The notes: generated from the letters alone by a model not told the origin. 43,405 bases of DNA from Anaerolineae bacterium (GCA_018500105.2 JAHBAL020000315.1:1-43405), one strand, 5' to 3'. Positions 1 to 8,307 are shown, counted from the first letter of the stretch. Numbers and translations are program-made.

Positions 1-19
1 AGATGTGTATAAGAGACAG
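1..19. other. Tn5/Nextera mosaic-end adapter remnant
   Basis: The first 19 bases are identical to the 19-bp Tn5 mosaic end used in Nextera tagmentation libraries. They are not genomic. True insert sequence starts at about base 20, in the middle of the first gene. Confidence 0.97.
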
Positions 20-21
20 GG

Positions 22-1632
22 CAAGCGCCCACTATTTTGAATGCCCCCCTCGCCCCCGGAACCAAAGACAACGACGCTTCGCGCTTGGTTTACGAGCCGC
101 TGGCCTCGGTCGGGCTGGATGGCGCACTCATGCCATCGCTGGCGGCTGAAATCCCCACCAAGTCCAATGGCGGCATCGCTGCCGATGGCAAGAGCGTGAC
201 TTGGAAGCTGAAGAAAGGCGTGAAATGGCATGACGGCTCAGACTTTACCGCCGATGATGTGGTGTTTACGTATGAATATTGTTCAAAGAAAGAAACCGGT
301 TGCAGCACCGCCGGTCGTCTGAGCGGCATTACCAAAGCGACTGCGGTGGATGCCAACACAGTGAAACTAGAGTATAACGATCCGCAAAGCTATTTCTACA
401 AGGCATTTGTCGGGACAAACGGCCACATTTTGCCGCGCAAATATTTCGGCAAGTGCATCGGCGAGGCATCGAGCAAAGATGCCGATTGTCAGAAGATGAA
501 CAATAACCCCATCGGCACGGGGCCATACAAGGTCAAAGAGTTCAAGAGCGGCGACCAAGTGACCTACGAAGCCAACATGAATTACCACGTGCCCGATCAA
601 CCCTTCTTCAAGGATGTGATCTTTAAGGGGGGCGGTGATGCGACCAGCGCCGCCCGCGCTGTCTTCCAAACCGGCGACACCGACTATGCGTGGAATTTGC
701 AGGTCGAGGCGGCGGTTTTGGCGCAATTGCAACAAGGCGGCAAAGGTGATCTGAAGACCGCCACCGGCCCCAACGTTGAGCGCATCATGTTCCAACCCAA
801 CGACATTAGCCCCGAATTGGGCGATATGCGCGGCGAAATGGGCAAGCCGCACCCATTTTTTAGTGATAAGAATGTGCGCAAGGCGTTCAGCATTGTCATT
901 GACCGCAAGACGATGGCCGAGACGCTGTATGGCCCAGCCGGTGACCCAACCTGCGAATTTTTGACGTGGGAGCCATACCTGAAGTCAGATCAATTGCACG
1001 GCGGGCGCAACAAGTGCGCCACACCCGACTTTGACACCGCCAACAAACTCTTGGATGATGCAGGTTGGAAGAAGGGCACGGATGGCATACGAGCCAAAGA
1101 CGGCAAGAAGATGAAGGTGAGCTTCAGCACCAGCGTCAACCCATTGCGCCAAAAAGAGCAAGCCCTGATGAAGGACGCTTGGAACAAGCTCGGCGTTGAG
1201 GTGGATTTGAAGGCGGTGGATGCGGCAGTGTTCTTCAGCACCGACGCTGGCAGCCCCGACACCATCGGCAAATTCTGGTATGACATTCAAATGTATACCA
1301 ATGGTTCGGGCGTGCCCGATGCCACCGACTACTTGTGCGACTATCACAGCAAGGAAATTTCGGCCAAGGCCAACGGCTGGCGCTCTGCCAACCAGATTCG
1401 CTATAACAGCAAAGAATATGACGGCCTATGTGATCAACTGAAAACCACACTCGATGCAGCCAAAGCCAACGAAATCGCTCTAAAAATGAACGATATGTTG
1501 GTGGCGCAAGATTACGTGGTGTCGCCATTGGTGGCCCGCAAGACCGTCAGCGGCGTCGCCAAAGGTCTGAAGAACGCTGGCCCCAATCCTTGGGACAGCG
1601 AAATGTGGAATATCGCCACTTGGGTGAAATAA
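22..1632 (+). CDS. ABC transporter substrate-binding protein, family 5 (5' truncated)
   Basis: This is a periplasmic or lipid-anchored binding protein that delivers peptides or similar solutes to an ABC permease. The visible part is about 537 residues. The frame is open back to the adapter, where codons 22-36 read QAPTI followed by LN-PLAPGTKDND, the usual family-5 mature N-terminal region. The TTG at 37 is therefore not the real start, and the signal peptide is lost beyond the contig edge. Family features seen include RLVYEPLAS, the W-H-D-G-x-x-F-T-A-D-D-V-V-F-T-Y segment and a C-terminal SPLVARKTVSG region. No permease or ATPase subunits follow, so they either lie upstream or are supplied elsewhere. 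Its position ahead of the catabolic genes suggests it may bind their substrate, but that is inference. Confidence 0.88.
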   Translation, partial: QAPTILNAPLAPGTKDNDASRLVYEPLASVGLDGALMPSLAAEIPTKSNGGIAADGKSVTWKLKKGVKWHDGSDFTADDVVFTYEYCSKKETGCSTAGRLSGITKATAVDANTVKLEYNDPQSYFYKAFVGTNGHILPRKYFGKCIGEASSKDADCQKMNNNPIGTGPYKVKEFKSGDQVTYEANMNYHVPDQPFFKDVIFKGGGDATSAARAVFQTGDTDYAWNLQVEAAVLAQLQQGGKGDLKTATGPNVERIMFQPNDISPELGDMRGEMGKPHPFFSDKNVRKAFSIVIDRKTMAETLYGPAGDPTCEFLTWEPYLKSDQLHGGRNKCATPDFDTANKLLDDAGWKKGTDGIRAKDGKKMKVSFSTSVNPLRQKEQALMKDAWNKLGVEVDLKAVDAAVFFSTDAGSPDTIGKFWYDIQMYTNGSGVPDATDYLCDYHSKEISAKANGWRSANQIRYNSKEYDGLCDQLKTTLDAAKANEIALKMNDMLVAQDYVVSPLVARKTVSGVAKGLKNAGPNPWDSEMWNIATWVK

Positions 1633-1642
1633 ACCTTATGTG

Positions 1643-1664
1643 GGGGCGCGGCATGCCGCGCCCC
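1643..1664. repeat. 22-bp perfect palindrome after the binding-protein gene
   Basis: GGGGCGCGGCA and its complement meet with no loop, ten bases after the stop codon. No T-run follows, so it is a weak candidate for an intrinsic terminator and could instead be a REP-like palindrome or mRNA-stabilising hairpin. Confidence 0.5.
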
Positions 1665-1749
1665 TATGTAGCCCGCTGTCTTTCATACCTCGCACGAGGT
1701 ATATTTTTATCCTACGATCATTAGACATCTAACGATATAAATTTTAAAT

Positions 1750-3225
1750 ATGACATTATCCTCCAACTTCGCCGACGTCGCCGGGGTGCGCGTCTCAACT
1801 GATCACTACATCAACGGGCAACGGATGGCATCGCCGACGCGCTTCACCGACATCTCGCCCATCACCGGCAATGTCATCGCCGAAGTGTCGCGGGGCGGCG
1901 CTGCCGAGGTGAATGCGGCGGTGGCGGCAGCAAAAGCCGCATTTCCGGCATGGGCAGCTTTAGGGCCACACGGGCGATTGCCTTACCTCGAAAAGCTGGC
2001 CCACATCATCGAAGACCGTGTGCCTGATTTGGCAACCGTCGAAACGACCGACAACGGCTCATTGCACGAGGCCAGCCGGTTGCGCGTGATGAAACGCGGC
2101 GGTCACAACATCCATTGGTTCGCCGAATACGCCGTCTCGCTCAAGGCCCCCGAATTTGCCACCCCGCATCGCCAAGCCTATAACCGCGTGAGCTATAACC
2201 CAGCCGGCGTCACCGCCCTGATCACGCCTTGGAACGCGCCTTTTATGCTTTCAACCTGGAAAGTGGGACCGGCGTTGGCGGCTGGCAACACAGTGGTGCT
2301 AAAGCCGCCAGAGTGGGCGCCGCTCACTTGCTCGCTGCTGGCCGATTTTGCCCACGAAGCGGGCATTCCGGCGGGCGTGCTAAACGTGGTGCAAGGCATC
2401 GGCGAAGAAGCGGGCGACGCGCTGGTCAAGCACCCGGATGTGGCGCGAATTTCATTCACCGGCTCGCCCGAAACCGCCCGCATCATCGGGCGCAATGCCG
2501 CCGCCAACCTTACGCCGGTCAGTTTTGAATTGGGCGGCAAGTCGCCGTTGCTGGTGTTTGACGATGCCGATCTCGATCTGGCATTATTCAACATGCTCGA
2601 CCAATACGACAACTGCGGGCAAGTGTGTTTGGCGGGCACGCGCATTTTGGTGCAAGAATCCATCGCCGATGAAATGCTCAAACGCATGATTGCGGGCGCG
2701 GCCAAATTGCGCCAAGGCAACCCCATGCAGGCCGAGACGCAAGTCGGCCCGCTCATCCATCCCGAACATTTGCAGCGGGTGCAAGGATTTGTCGAACGCG
2801 CCCAGCAAGACGGCGCGACCTTGGTCTATGGCGGGCAGGTCAATCCGGCCTTGGGCGGGCTGTATTACGAGCCGACCTTGTTCACTAACGTGCGCGAAGA
2901 TGCCGAACTTTGGCAACGCGAGGTGTTTGGCCCAGTGTTGATTTTCGACACCTTCAAAGACGAGGCCGAGGCCATCCGCAAAGCCAACGCCACCGACTAC
3001 GGCCTCGCCGCCATCATTTTTAGCCAAGACGAAGCACGTGCCAACCGCGTCGCCGCGCAAATGAACGCCGGTTTGGTATGGGTCAATTGCTTTTATGTGC
3101 GAGATCTGGCCCAACCCTTCGGCGGCAATAAATCTTCGGGCATCGGGCGCGAAGGCGGCATTTGGAGCTTTGACTTTTATTGCGATTTGAAAAACGTGGC
3201 GCACAAAGTCGGCACGTTTAAATAA
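1750..3225 (+). CDS. NAD(P)-dependent aldehyde dehydrogenase, HpaE-like
   Basis: This 491-residue protein has the full aldehyde dehydrogenase fold and oxidises an aldehyde to an acid. The oxyanion Asn is in TPWNAPF (about 161), the general base Glu is in FELGGKSP (260), the nucleotide-binding FTGSPETARII starts at about 236, and the catalytic Cys is in GQVCLAGTR (293). The C-terminus (VWVNCFYVRDLAQPFGG and GIGREGG-WSFDFY) resembles 5-carboxymethyl-2-hydroxymuconate semialdehyde dehydrogenase (HpaE). That fits the extradiol dioxygenase and FAH-family genes further along the strand. No clear Shine-Dalgarno is seen. A TATAAA lies 14 bases before the ATG. Other aldehyde dehydrogenases of amine breakdown are an alternative. 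Confidence 0.93.
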   Translation: MTLSSNFADVAGVRVSTDHYINGQRMASPTRFTDISPITGNVIAEVSRGGAAEVNAAVAAAKAAFPAWAALGPHGRLPYLEKLAHIIEDRVPDLATVETTDNGSLHEASRLRVMKRGGHNIHWFAEYAVSLKAPEFATPHRQAYNRVSYNPAGVTALITPWNAPFMLSTWKVGPALAAGNTVVLKPPEWAPLTCSLLADFAHEAGIPAGVLNVVQGIGEEAGDALVKHPDVARISFTGSPETARIIGRNAAANLTPVSFELGGKSPLLVFDDADLDLALFNMLDQYDNCGQVCLAGTRILVQESIADEMLKRMIAGAAKLRQGNPMQAETQVGPLIHPEHLQRVQGFVERAQQDGATLVYGGQVNPALGGLYYEPTLFTNVREDAELWQREVFGPVLIFDTFKDEAEAIRKANATDYGLAAIIFSQDEARANRVAAQMNAGLVWVNCFYVRDLAQPFGGNKSSGIGREGGIWSFDFYCDLKNVAHKVGTFK

Positions 3226-3228
3226 CCG

Positions 3229-3279
3229 GTAGCGCCGTCATCTTGACGGCAAACGCAGCCGTCAAGATGACGGCGCTAC
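3229..3279. repeat. 22-bp inverted repeat of the GCCGTCA..ATGACGGC family
   Basis: Two perfect 22-base arms (3229-3250 and 3258-3279) flank a 7-base loop just after the aldehyde dehydrogenase stop. A partial extra copy (GACGGCGCTAC) follows at about 3281. The same core occurs at 34588-34664, so this is an interspersed repeat. No T-run follows it. Confidence 0.85.
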
Positions 3280-3294
3280 AGACGGCGCTACAAG

Positions 3295-3500
3295 ACAAAA
3301 AAACAAACCCTTTTATCTTTTCAATACTTCATTCAACCATTCAACCATTCAACTAATCAACTAATCAACTAATCAACTAATCAACCAACCATCCAACCAC
3401 CCAATCAACCAATCAACCAATCAACCAATCAACCATCCAACCAATCAACCATCCAACCAATCAACCAACCATCCATCCAATCAACCACCCATTCAATACA
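3295..3500 (+). promoter_or_regulatory. 206-base G-free, C-rich leader before the permease
   Basis: Not one G occurs on the + strand for 206 bases. The tract is built from degenerate repeats of CAAC, CATC and AATC units and ends directly at the GGAGG ribosome-binding site of the permease. A C-rich, G-poor, unstructured RNA with many YC dinucleotides is what Rho utilisation sites look like, so it could be a Rho-dependent terminator of the upstream gene or a conditional one for the permease. The function is inferred. Confidence 0.55.
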
Positions 3501-3511
3501 GGAGGACACTT

Positions 3512-4939
3512 ATGTCACAAAAATCATCACATAGCCAGTTGGCAACTGGCACACTCGGTTTCCCGGTCGCGTTGGCAACCGCCATCGGATTAATCATCGC
3601 ATCGTCGGTGTTACTCACCGCCACCCAAGGCTTTGGCGCAGGCGGATGGGTCTTTGCCATCGCCATTCTCATTGCTTACCTACTCATGATGTGCCAATCT
3701 ACCAGCTTTGCCGAAATGGCGGGCATTTTGCCCACCTCGGGCGCGGTCTACGACTATGTTGCGGCAGGCATGGGGCGATTTTTCGCCATCACCGCCACCC
3801 TCGCGGCTTACCTCATCGTGCATATCTTCGCCGGTTCTGCCGAGGTCGCTTCGATTGGGTTGTTCGCCCAAGTCAACTTTTTCCCCGACATGGCGGCTGA
3901 CAGCACATGGATTATCGGAACCATCGTTGTCTTGGTATTTATGCTCATTAACTTAGCTGGCGTCAACATTTTCGGGCGTATCGAAACCATTATGACCGGC
4001 ATCATGTGGGTGACGCTATTCTTGTATGGCTTGCTCGGCACACTTCGTGCCCCGACATCCGGCATTACCGGCTTTTTTGGCGAATCGGCGATTGGCGACG
4101 ATTTGGGCGCTGTGGCAGCCATGATCGGCCTCGCCATGTTTTTGTTTGTGGGGGTCGAATTTGTCACCCCACTGGCGGCAGAGCTAAAAAACCCGCACCG
4201 CAATATCCCCCGTGCCATGTATTTGGGCCTCACGCTGGTGGCAGTAGCGATGTTTTTGTATGGCGCTGGCATCGCCCGCCAAGTGCCTAATGTCGAGGTT
4301 GAAAAAGGCGTCATGCTGTTCGACACGCCGCTCCCCATCCCCGAATATGGCAAAGCCATTTTAGGCACGCTCGGTCAATATTGGCTAGGCATCGCCGCCT
4401 TTTTGGCGGGCTGCTCCACCGTCAATACGCTCATCGCTGGCATCCCGCGCATTTTGTATGGCATGGCCAAAGACAACACCGCCCCCAGCATTTTTGGCTA
4501 TTTGCACCCGCGCTACAAAACGCCTTGGGTCGGCATCATTTTGTGCGCCATCATCCCCATCGTCGGCACAATTTGGGTGCGCGGCGATATCAACAGTATC
4601 ATTGCGCTGGTGTTGGCCGCTGTGTGCGCATGGGTATTTAGCTACATCATGGTCAATCTGTCGGTCATCGCCCTGCGCAAACGCCGCCCCGATCTAGCCC
4701 GCCCGATCAAAGCCCCGTTCTACCCCATGCCGCAAATTCTTGCCATCATTGGCATGGTGCTCACCATCTACTTCGTCACACCGCCCTTCTTGCAACCCAG
4801 CCAAATTTATGTGCCATTTGTGTTCATGTTGGCATTGAGCGCCGCGTTTGCCTTCGTTTGGCTATTTATCATCCACCGCACCGACCCTTGGACACCCGTC
4901 GCCCCTGAGACCATCCTGAAGGAGGAAGGGCTAGCCTAA
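3512..4939 (+). CDS. APC-superfamily amino acid/amine permease
   Basis: This 475-residue inner-membrane protein has about twelve hydrophobic segments and no signal peptide. The first helix carries the APC pattern I-G-L-I-I-A-S-S, and a central SFAEMAGILPTSGAVYDYV matches the family's helix 2-3 region. Such carriers take up amino acids, polyamines or aromatic amines by proton or sodium symport. The start is fixed by AGGAGG ending six bases before the ATG, the best ribosome-binding site in the window. Its stop is two bases from the GTG of the next gene, so the two are translated together. A glutamyl-ligase-like gene follows, a pairing also seen in putrescine (Puu) uptake and breakdown. Confidence 0.9.
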   Translation: MSQKSSHSQLATGTLGFPVALATAIGLIIASSVLLTATQGFGAGGWVFAIAILIAYLLMMCQSTSFAEMAGILPTSGAVYDYVAAGMGRFFAITATLAAYLIVHIFAGSAEVASIGLFAQVNFFPDMAADSTWIIGTIVVLVFMLINLAGVNIFGRIETIMTGIMWVTLFLYGLLGTLRAPTSGITGFFGESAIGDDLGAVAAMIGLAMFLFVGVEFVTPLAAELKNPHRNIPRAMYLGLTLVAVAMFLYGAGIARQVPNVEVEKGVMLFDTPLPIPEYGKAILGTLGQYWLGIAAFLAGCSTVNTLIAGIPRILYGMAKDNTAPSIFGYLHPRYKTPWVGIILCAIIPIVGTIWVRGDINSIIALVLAAVCAWVFSYIMVNLSVIALRKRRPDLARPIKAPFYPMPQILAIIGMVLTIYFVTPPFLQPSQIYVPFVFMLALSAAFAFVWLFIIHRTDPWTPVAPETILKEEGLA

Positions 4940-4941
4940 CT

Positions 4942-5484
4942 GTGCAGATCAAGCAAATTTTAGAATCGGTTAACCGCGAAATTACGCAAAAAATGGGTGA
5001 CAATGCCTCATGCAAAATCGCAGACAACGGCGCGTATAGCGATATCTGGGTCAATGATTTACATTTTCGGGCGCAACCCCGCGAAATCAAACAGTTCATG
5101 GGTCGCACCATCGAAGTTGATTTTTGGTGCGAACTGACAAAAAACCAGCCGGGCAACGCCAAAATCGCGCTGCATCATGTTGGGTCGCTCAAACGCACCG
5201 GTGTGGCGAGCAAAGTTGCAATTGGGTCTGCCACGACGCAGGCCCAATTGCAACACCTGCTCGATCACGCCCAATTGAACACCGCCCTCACTGCGCTCGA
5301 TTTCAAGGCATTTTTGCTCGTTCAAGATGCCAACGGATGGCATGCCAAAACGCATTTGATGGGCGCGGCGTGGGTAGCAATGGCATTTCCACCCCTCAAG
5401 CGCTACATACCCATGGGCGGCGATCAGGTCAATCACCTGATTACCGCCTTCACGCAACTCGCTCATTTATTTAAACAAAAGTAA
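4942..5484 (+). CDS. Uncharacterised 180-residue protein
   Basis: I do not recognise the family. It starts with GTG two bases after the permease stop; a GGAGGAA in the permease's last codons can serve as ribosome-binding site. It has no membrane segment or signal peptide, so it is probably cytosolic. The N-terminal half looks like a mixed alpha/beta domain with WVNDLHFRAQPREIKQFMG and a FWCEL strand. The C-terminal half has a hydrophobic segment HLMGAAWVAMAFPP. Tight coupling to the permease and its place before the glutamyl-ligase-like gene suggest a role in the same pathway. No catalytic motif could be picked out. Confidence 0.75.
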   Translation: MQIKQILESVNREITQKMGDNASCKIADNGAYSDIWVNDLHFRAQPREIKQFMGRTIEVDFWCELTKNQPGNAKIALHHVGSLKRTGVASKVAIGSATTQAQLQHLLDHAQLNTALTALDFKAFLLVQDANGWHAKTHLMGAAWVAMAFPPLKRYIPMGGDQVNHLITAFTQLAHLFKQK

Positions 5485-5496
5485 AAATTGCGGATT

Positions 5497-5551
5497 GCCG
5501 ATTTCACTATCCCTCCTCAAGCTACGCTTGAGGAGGGATAGTGAAATCGGC
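5497..5551. repeat. Palindromic element, copy A (26-bp arms)
   Basis: Perfect 26-base arms (5497-5522 and 5526-5551) starting GCCGATTTC are separated by TAC. A near-identical element lies at 6973-7027 and a degraded inverted one at 13005-13059. The 38 bases after it resemble those after copy B and end at the next ATG. Confidence 0.93.
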
Positions 5552-5579
5552 GAAAACCTCAGTTTGAGACCACGCTGAG

Positions 5580-5585
5580 TATAAA
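5580..5585 (+). promoter_or_regulatory. Candidate -10 box (TATAAA) before the glutamyl ligase gene
   Basis: TATAAA starts ten bases before the ATG at 5590. If used, transcription would start at or next to the start codon, giving a leaderless or nearly leaderless mRNA. No good -35 box is seen. Copy B has TATACA at the same distance from its ATG. Confidence 0.4.
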
Positions 5586-5589
5586 AACG

Positions 5590-6891
5590 ATGACAACCAC
5601 AACCAACAACCCTTACAAACGACTCCGTGTTTTGTTTCCCGATCACCTTGGGCTGGCACGCGGCAAATATATTCCTTACAGCCAGATGGCTCACGATGTG
5701 CGGCATTGCTCGGCCTTGTTCGCGCTGGCCTTCGACCGCACTATGGTTCCGGCCCCCGGCTCGAAACTGCTGGAAGGCTTGCCCGACTTTGACGTGACGT
5801 TTTCGCACGACGATATTCATCCCGGCTGGGAAGACGACCGCACCGGCGTCGTCATCGGCGATGCCTTCTTTCACGGGCAGCCATTGCCCCACGCCCCGCG
5901 CACCGTGTTGCGCAATGCCATTGCCGAGTGGGAGGCGCTGGGTTATGTGCCCAAAGTCGGCATCGAACTAGAGGCATTTGTGCTGCAACCCAATGGCAAC
6001 GGCGGCTGGACCGAATGGGACACGCCAACGGCCTATGTGTATGGCACAGGTTTGGCCGTTGATCCAATTGGTCTATTTGACAAAATTATGGAAGCGGCAG
6101 AGCGCTGCAATTTGCCAATCGAGTCGCTCAATTCGGAATATGACACGCCGCAATTCGAGCTAACGTTGGCGTATGGCGATGTGTTGCAAGCCGTAGACAA
6201 CATCTTCCTATTTAAAGTGCTGGCGCGGGAAATTGCCGCCAAGCACGGGCTGCGACTGACATTCATGGGCAAGCCCTTTGCTGATCGCGGCGGCAGCGGT
6301 CTGCATGTCAATTTTTCGTTGCAAGACAAAGCCGGCAATAACGCCATGTATGACGCCAGCGCCAGCGACGGCCTAAGCGCCCTCGCCAAGCACTGCATCG
6401 CAGGTATGATCGAACATCATGCCGGGATGGCGGCCGTGTGTGCGCCCACCGTCAACGCCTACAAACGTTTGCGCCCTGCCCAGTTGGCGGGCTATTGGGC
6501 CAATTGGGGTTATGACCATCGCGGGGTCACGGTGCGCGTGCCACACGAGCGCGGCAAGGCCACCCGCCTTGAACATCGCATGTCGGATGGCGCGGCCAAT
6601 CCGTATCTTTGCACGGCGGCGGTGCTACAAACGGCGCGGCTGGGCTTGGTCAACCAATTGCCTGCCCCCACCCCCGAAGAGCAAGATTGTTTGAGCAGCC
6701 AAAGCACCGACAAGCACGTGCCCAACGATTTAAATTTGGCGCTCGATGCCTTCGAGGCCGATACCGAATTCGTGCAGGCGATTGGCGCCGACTTCGCCGC
6801 CCAATTCACCGCCACCAAACGCGCCGAATGGGAGAAGTTCACCGCCGCCGTCACCGATTGGGAATTGCGCTACTACCTGCCATTCTTGTAA
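5590..6891 (+). CDS. Glutamine synthetase family protein (gamma-glutamyl-amine ligase type)
   Basis: This 433-residue protein has the glutamine synthetase fold, which joins glutamate to ammonia or an amine using ATP. The RGK of the N-terminal domain is present (24-26), as are the metal-binding Glu pair in GIELEAF (126, 128), the NSEYDTPQFEL region (Glu 183 and 190) and GSGLHVNFSL with the metal His at 239. KRLRP, then RLEHRMSDGAANPY follow as the nucleotide and glutamate region. Its divergence from true GlnA and the permease and aldehyde dehydrogenase beside it point to gamma-glutamylation of an amine, as in PuuA or gamma-glutamylanilide synthases. The substrate is unknown. The start follows palindrome copy A by 38 bases, with no Shine-Dalgarno. 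Confidence 0.87.
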   Translation: MTTTTNNPYKRLRVLFPDHLGLARGKYIPYSQMAHDVRHCSALFALAFDRTMVPAPGSKLLEGLPDFDVTFSHDDIHPGWEDDRTGVVIGDAFFHGQPLPHAPRTVLRNAIAEWEALGYVPKVGIELEAFVLQPNGNGGWTEWDTPTAYVYGTGLAVDPIGLFDKIMEAAERCNLPIESLNSEYDTPQFELTLAYGDVLQAVDNIFLFKVLAREIAAKHGLRLTFMGKPFADRGGSGLHVNFSLQDKAGNNAMYDASASDGLSALAKHCIAGMIEHHAGMAAVCAPTVNAYKRLRPAQLAGYWANWGYDHRGVTVRVPHERGKATRLEHRMSDGAANPYLCTAAVLQTARLGLVNQLPAPTPEEQDCLSSQSTDKHVPNDLNLALDAFEADTEFVQAIGADFAAQFTATKRAEWEKFTAAVTDWELRYYLPFL

Positions 6892-6899
6892 CTAGGTCT

Positions 6900-6929
6900 G
6901 GTGGGGGCACGAGATGCGCTGCCCCCACC
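6900..6929. repeat. 9-bp hairpin after the glutamyl ligase gene
   Basis: GGTGGGGGC and GCCCCCACC pair across a 12-base loop eight bases after the stop codon. There is no T-run, so it is at best a weak terminator; it could also protect the mRNA 3' end. Confidence 0.4.
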
Positions 6930-6972
6930 TGCCATCAAATCTATACCAAGAACGGGCAAGATTTGAGGGAAT

Positions 6973-7027
6973 GCCGATCTCACTATCCCCTCCCAAGCCG
7001 CGCTTGGGAGGGGATAGTGAGATCGGC
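6973..7027. repeat. Palindromic element, copy B (26-bp arms)
   Basis: Perfect 26-base arms (6973-6998 and 7002-7027) with loop CGC. The arms differ from copy A at a few sites, and both arms have changed together so that pairing is kept. This implies selection for, or copying of, the folded form. Confidence 0.93.
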
Positions 7028-7055
7028 GAAAACCGCAATTTTGAACCTCGCTCAG

Positions 7056-7061
7056 TATACA
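7056..7061 (+). promoter_or_regulatory. Candidate -10 box (TATACA) before the P450 gene
   Basis: TATACA begins ten bases before the ATG at 7066, matching the position of TATAAA after copy A. It may drive a nearly leaderless transcript. No clear -35 is seen. Confidence 0.38.
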
Positions 7062-7065
7062 AACT

Positions 7066-8304
7066 ATGAATACTGCCAATATTATCAATCCAGATGTTTA
7101 TGTACAAGGTGTGCCGCACGATTTGTTTAAACACATCCGCGACAACGACCCCGTGCATTGGGTAAACGAGCCTGATGGTCGCGGCTTTTGGGCCATCACC
7201 CGCTACGCCGATATTTTGACGGTGAGCAAAAATTACAAGGCATTTTCCAGCGCCAAAGGCATCCGGCTCGAAGATATGGACGCGGAGGAAACCGAGGCCC
7301 GCCGCACCATGATGGAAACCGACCCGCCAGAGCATACGCACTTGCGGCGCTTGGTCAACCCGCCATTTTCGCATCACGATGTGCAAAGCTACGACCGGCA
7401 AATCCGGTCGCTGGCCCAAGATGTCATCGGCGCGGTGTATGGCAAGCCCCAATTTGATTTTGTGAAGGAGATCGCACGCACATTGCCCATGCGCATGTTG
7501 GGCAAGATGTTGGGCGTGCCCGACGAAGACGGCATGTGGCTAGTGCAACGCGGCGATGCCCTGATCGGCAATTCCGATCCCGAATTTACCGACTTTCCGG
7601 TTGATTTGGTGGATACCAGCGCCTATCGGCTGTTGCCATTTCGCTCGCCCATCAGCCTAGAGTTGTTCGATTATGCCGAAAAGCAGGCCAACCGCCGCCG
7701 CGCCGATGCAGTCGCCAACCACGATGTGGTGTCGCTGCTCATGCGCCCCAAGCGTGATGGCGAAACCCTGAGCGATTTGGCCTTCAAAAACTTCTTCACG
7801 TTGGTTGTGGCAGCTGGCAACGACACCACCCGTTATACAATGGCAGCGGGTTTGCACGCCCTCATCGAGCATCCCGACCAATTGGCCCTGCTGCAACAAG
7901 ACCCCAAGCTCATCAACACGGCAGTCGAAGAATTTTTGCGCTGGGGCACAGTCACCATGTATTTCCGCCGCACCGCCAGCGAAGATATCGAACTCGGCGG
8001 CAAACACATCCGCGCAGGCGACAAAGTGGTGATGTGGTATATCTCTGGCGATTTCGACGAGCGCCAATTTGCCAACCCATATCAATTTGATGTCACCCGA
8101 ACGCCCAATGCCCATCTGGCCTTTGGCTTGCAATCGCCGCACAAATGTTTGGGCGAACACTTGGCGCGGCTAGAGTTGCGCGTCTTGTTCGAAGAGTTAA
8201 TCCCTCGCATCAAATCTATCGAGCTGGCCGGGCCGGTTGAGCGGCTGCGCTCCAATTTTATTAGCGGCATCAAACACATGCCGCTCAAAGTCGAATGGCG
8301 ATAA
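7066..8304 (+). CDS. Cytochrome P450 (CYP125/142-like bacterial class I)
   Basis: This 412-residue soluble haem monooxygenase would hydroxylate or dealkylate a small organic molecule using electrons from a ferredoxin. The oxygen-activating I-helix motif is AGNDTTR (250-256), the K-helix ExxR is in EEFLR (289-292), and the haem ligand is Cys361 in FGLQSPHKCLG. That loop has the length of the FGGGGPHFCLG form, but Gln and Ser replace two glycines. METDPPEHTHLRRLVNPPF near residue 83 is the usual C-helix region. No ferredoxin or reductase is encoded nearby. The next gene starts three bases after its stop, so P450 and the LLM monooxygenase are probably co-translated. The start lies 38 bases after palindrome copy B. 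Confidence 0.94.
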   Translation: MNTANIINPDVYVQGVPHDLFKHIRDNDPVHWVNEPDGRGFWAITRYADILTVSKNYKAFSSAKGIRLEDMDAEETEARRTMMETDPPEHTHLRRLVNPPFSHHDVQSYDRQIRSLAQDVIGAVYGKPQFDFVKEIARTLPMRMLGKMLGVPDEDGMWLVQRGDALIGNSDPEFTDFPVDLVDTSAYRLLPFRSPISLELFDYAEKQANRRRADAVANHDVVSLLMRPKRDGETLSDLAFKNFFTLVVAAGNDTTRYTMAAGLHALIEHPDQLALLQQDPKLINTAVEEFLRWGTVTMYFRRTASEDIELGGKHIRAGDKVVMWYISGDFDERQFANPYQFDVTRTPNAHLAFGLQSPHKCLGEHLARLELRVLFEELIPRIKSIELAGPVERLRSNFISGIKHMPLKVEWR

Positions 8305-8307
8305 AAC

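Noticed and set aside
3338-3495. CRISPR-like repeats of CAACCA/AATCAACC units
   Set aside because: Units are short, adjoin without unique spacers and vary irregularly, so this is simple-sequence DNA and not a CRISPR array.
6609-7130. 173-residue frame overlapping the glutamyl ligase end and palindrome B
   Set aside because: It runs out of frame through a real gene and a palindrome and into the P450 start; low-quality composition.
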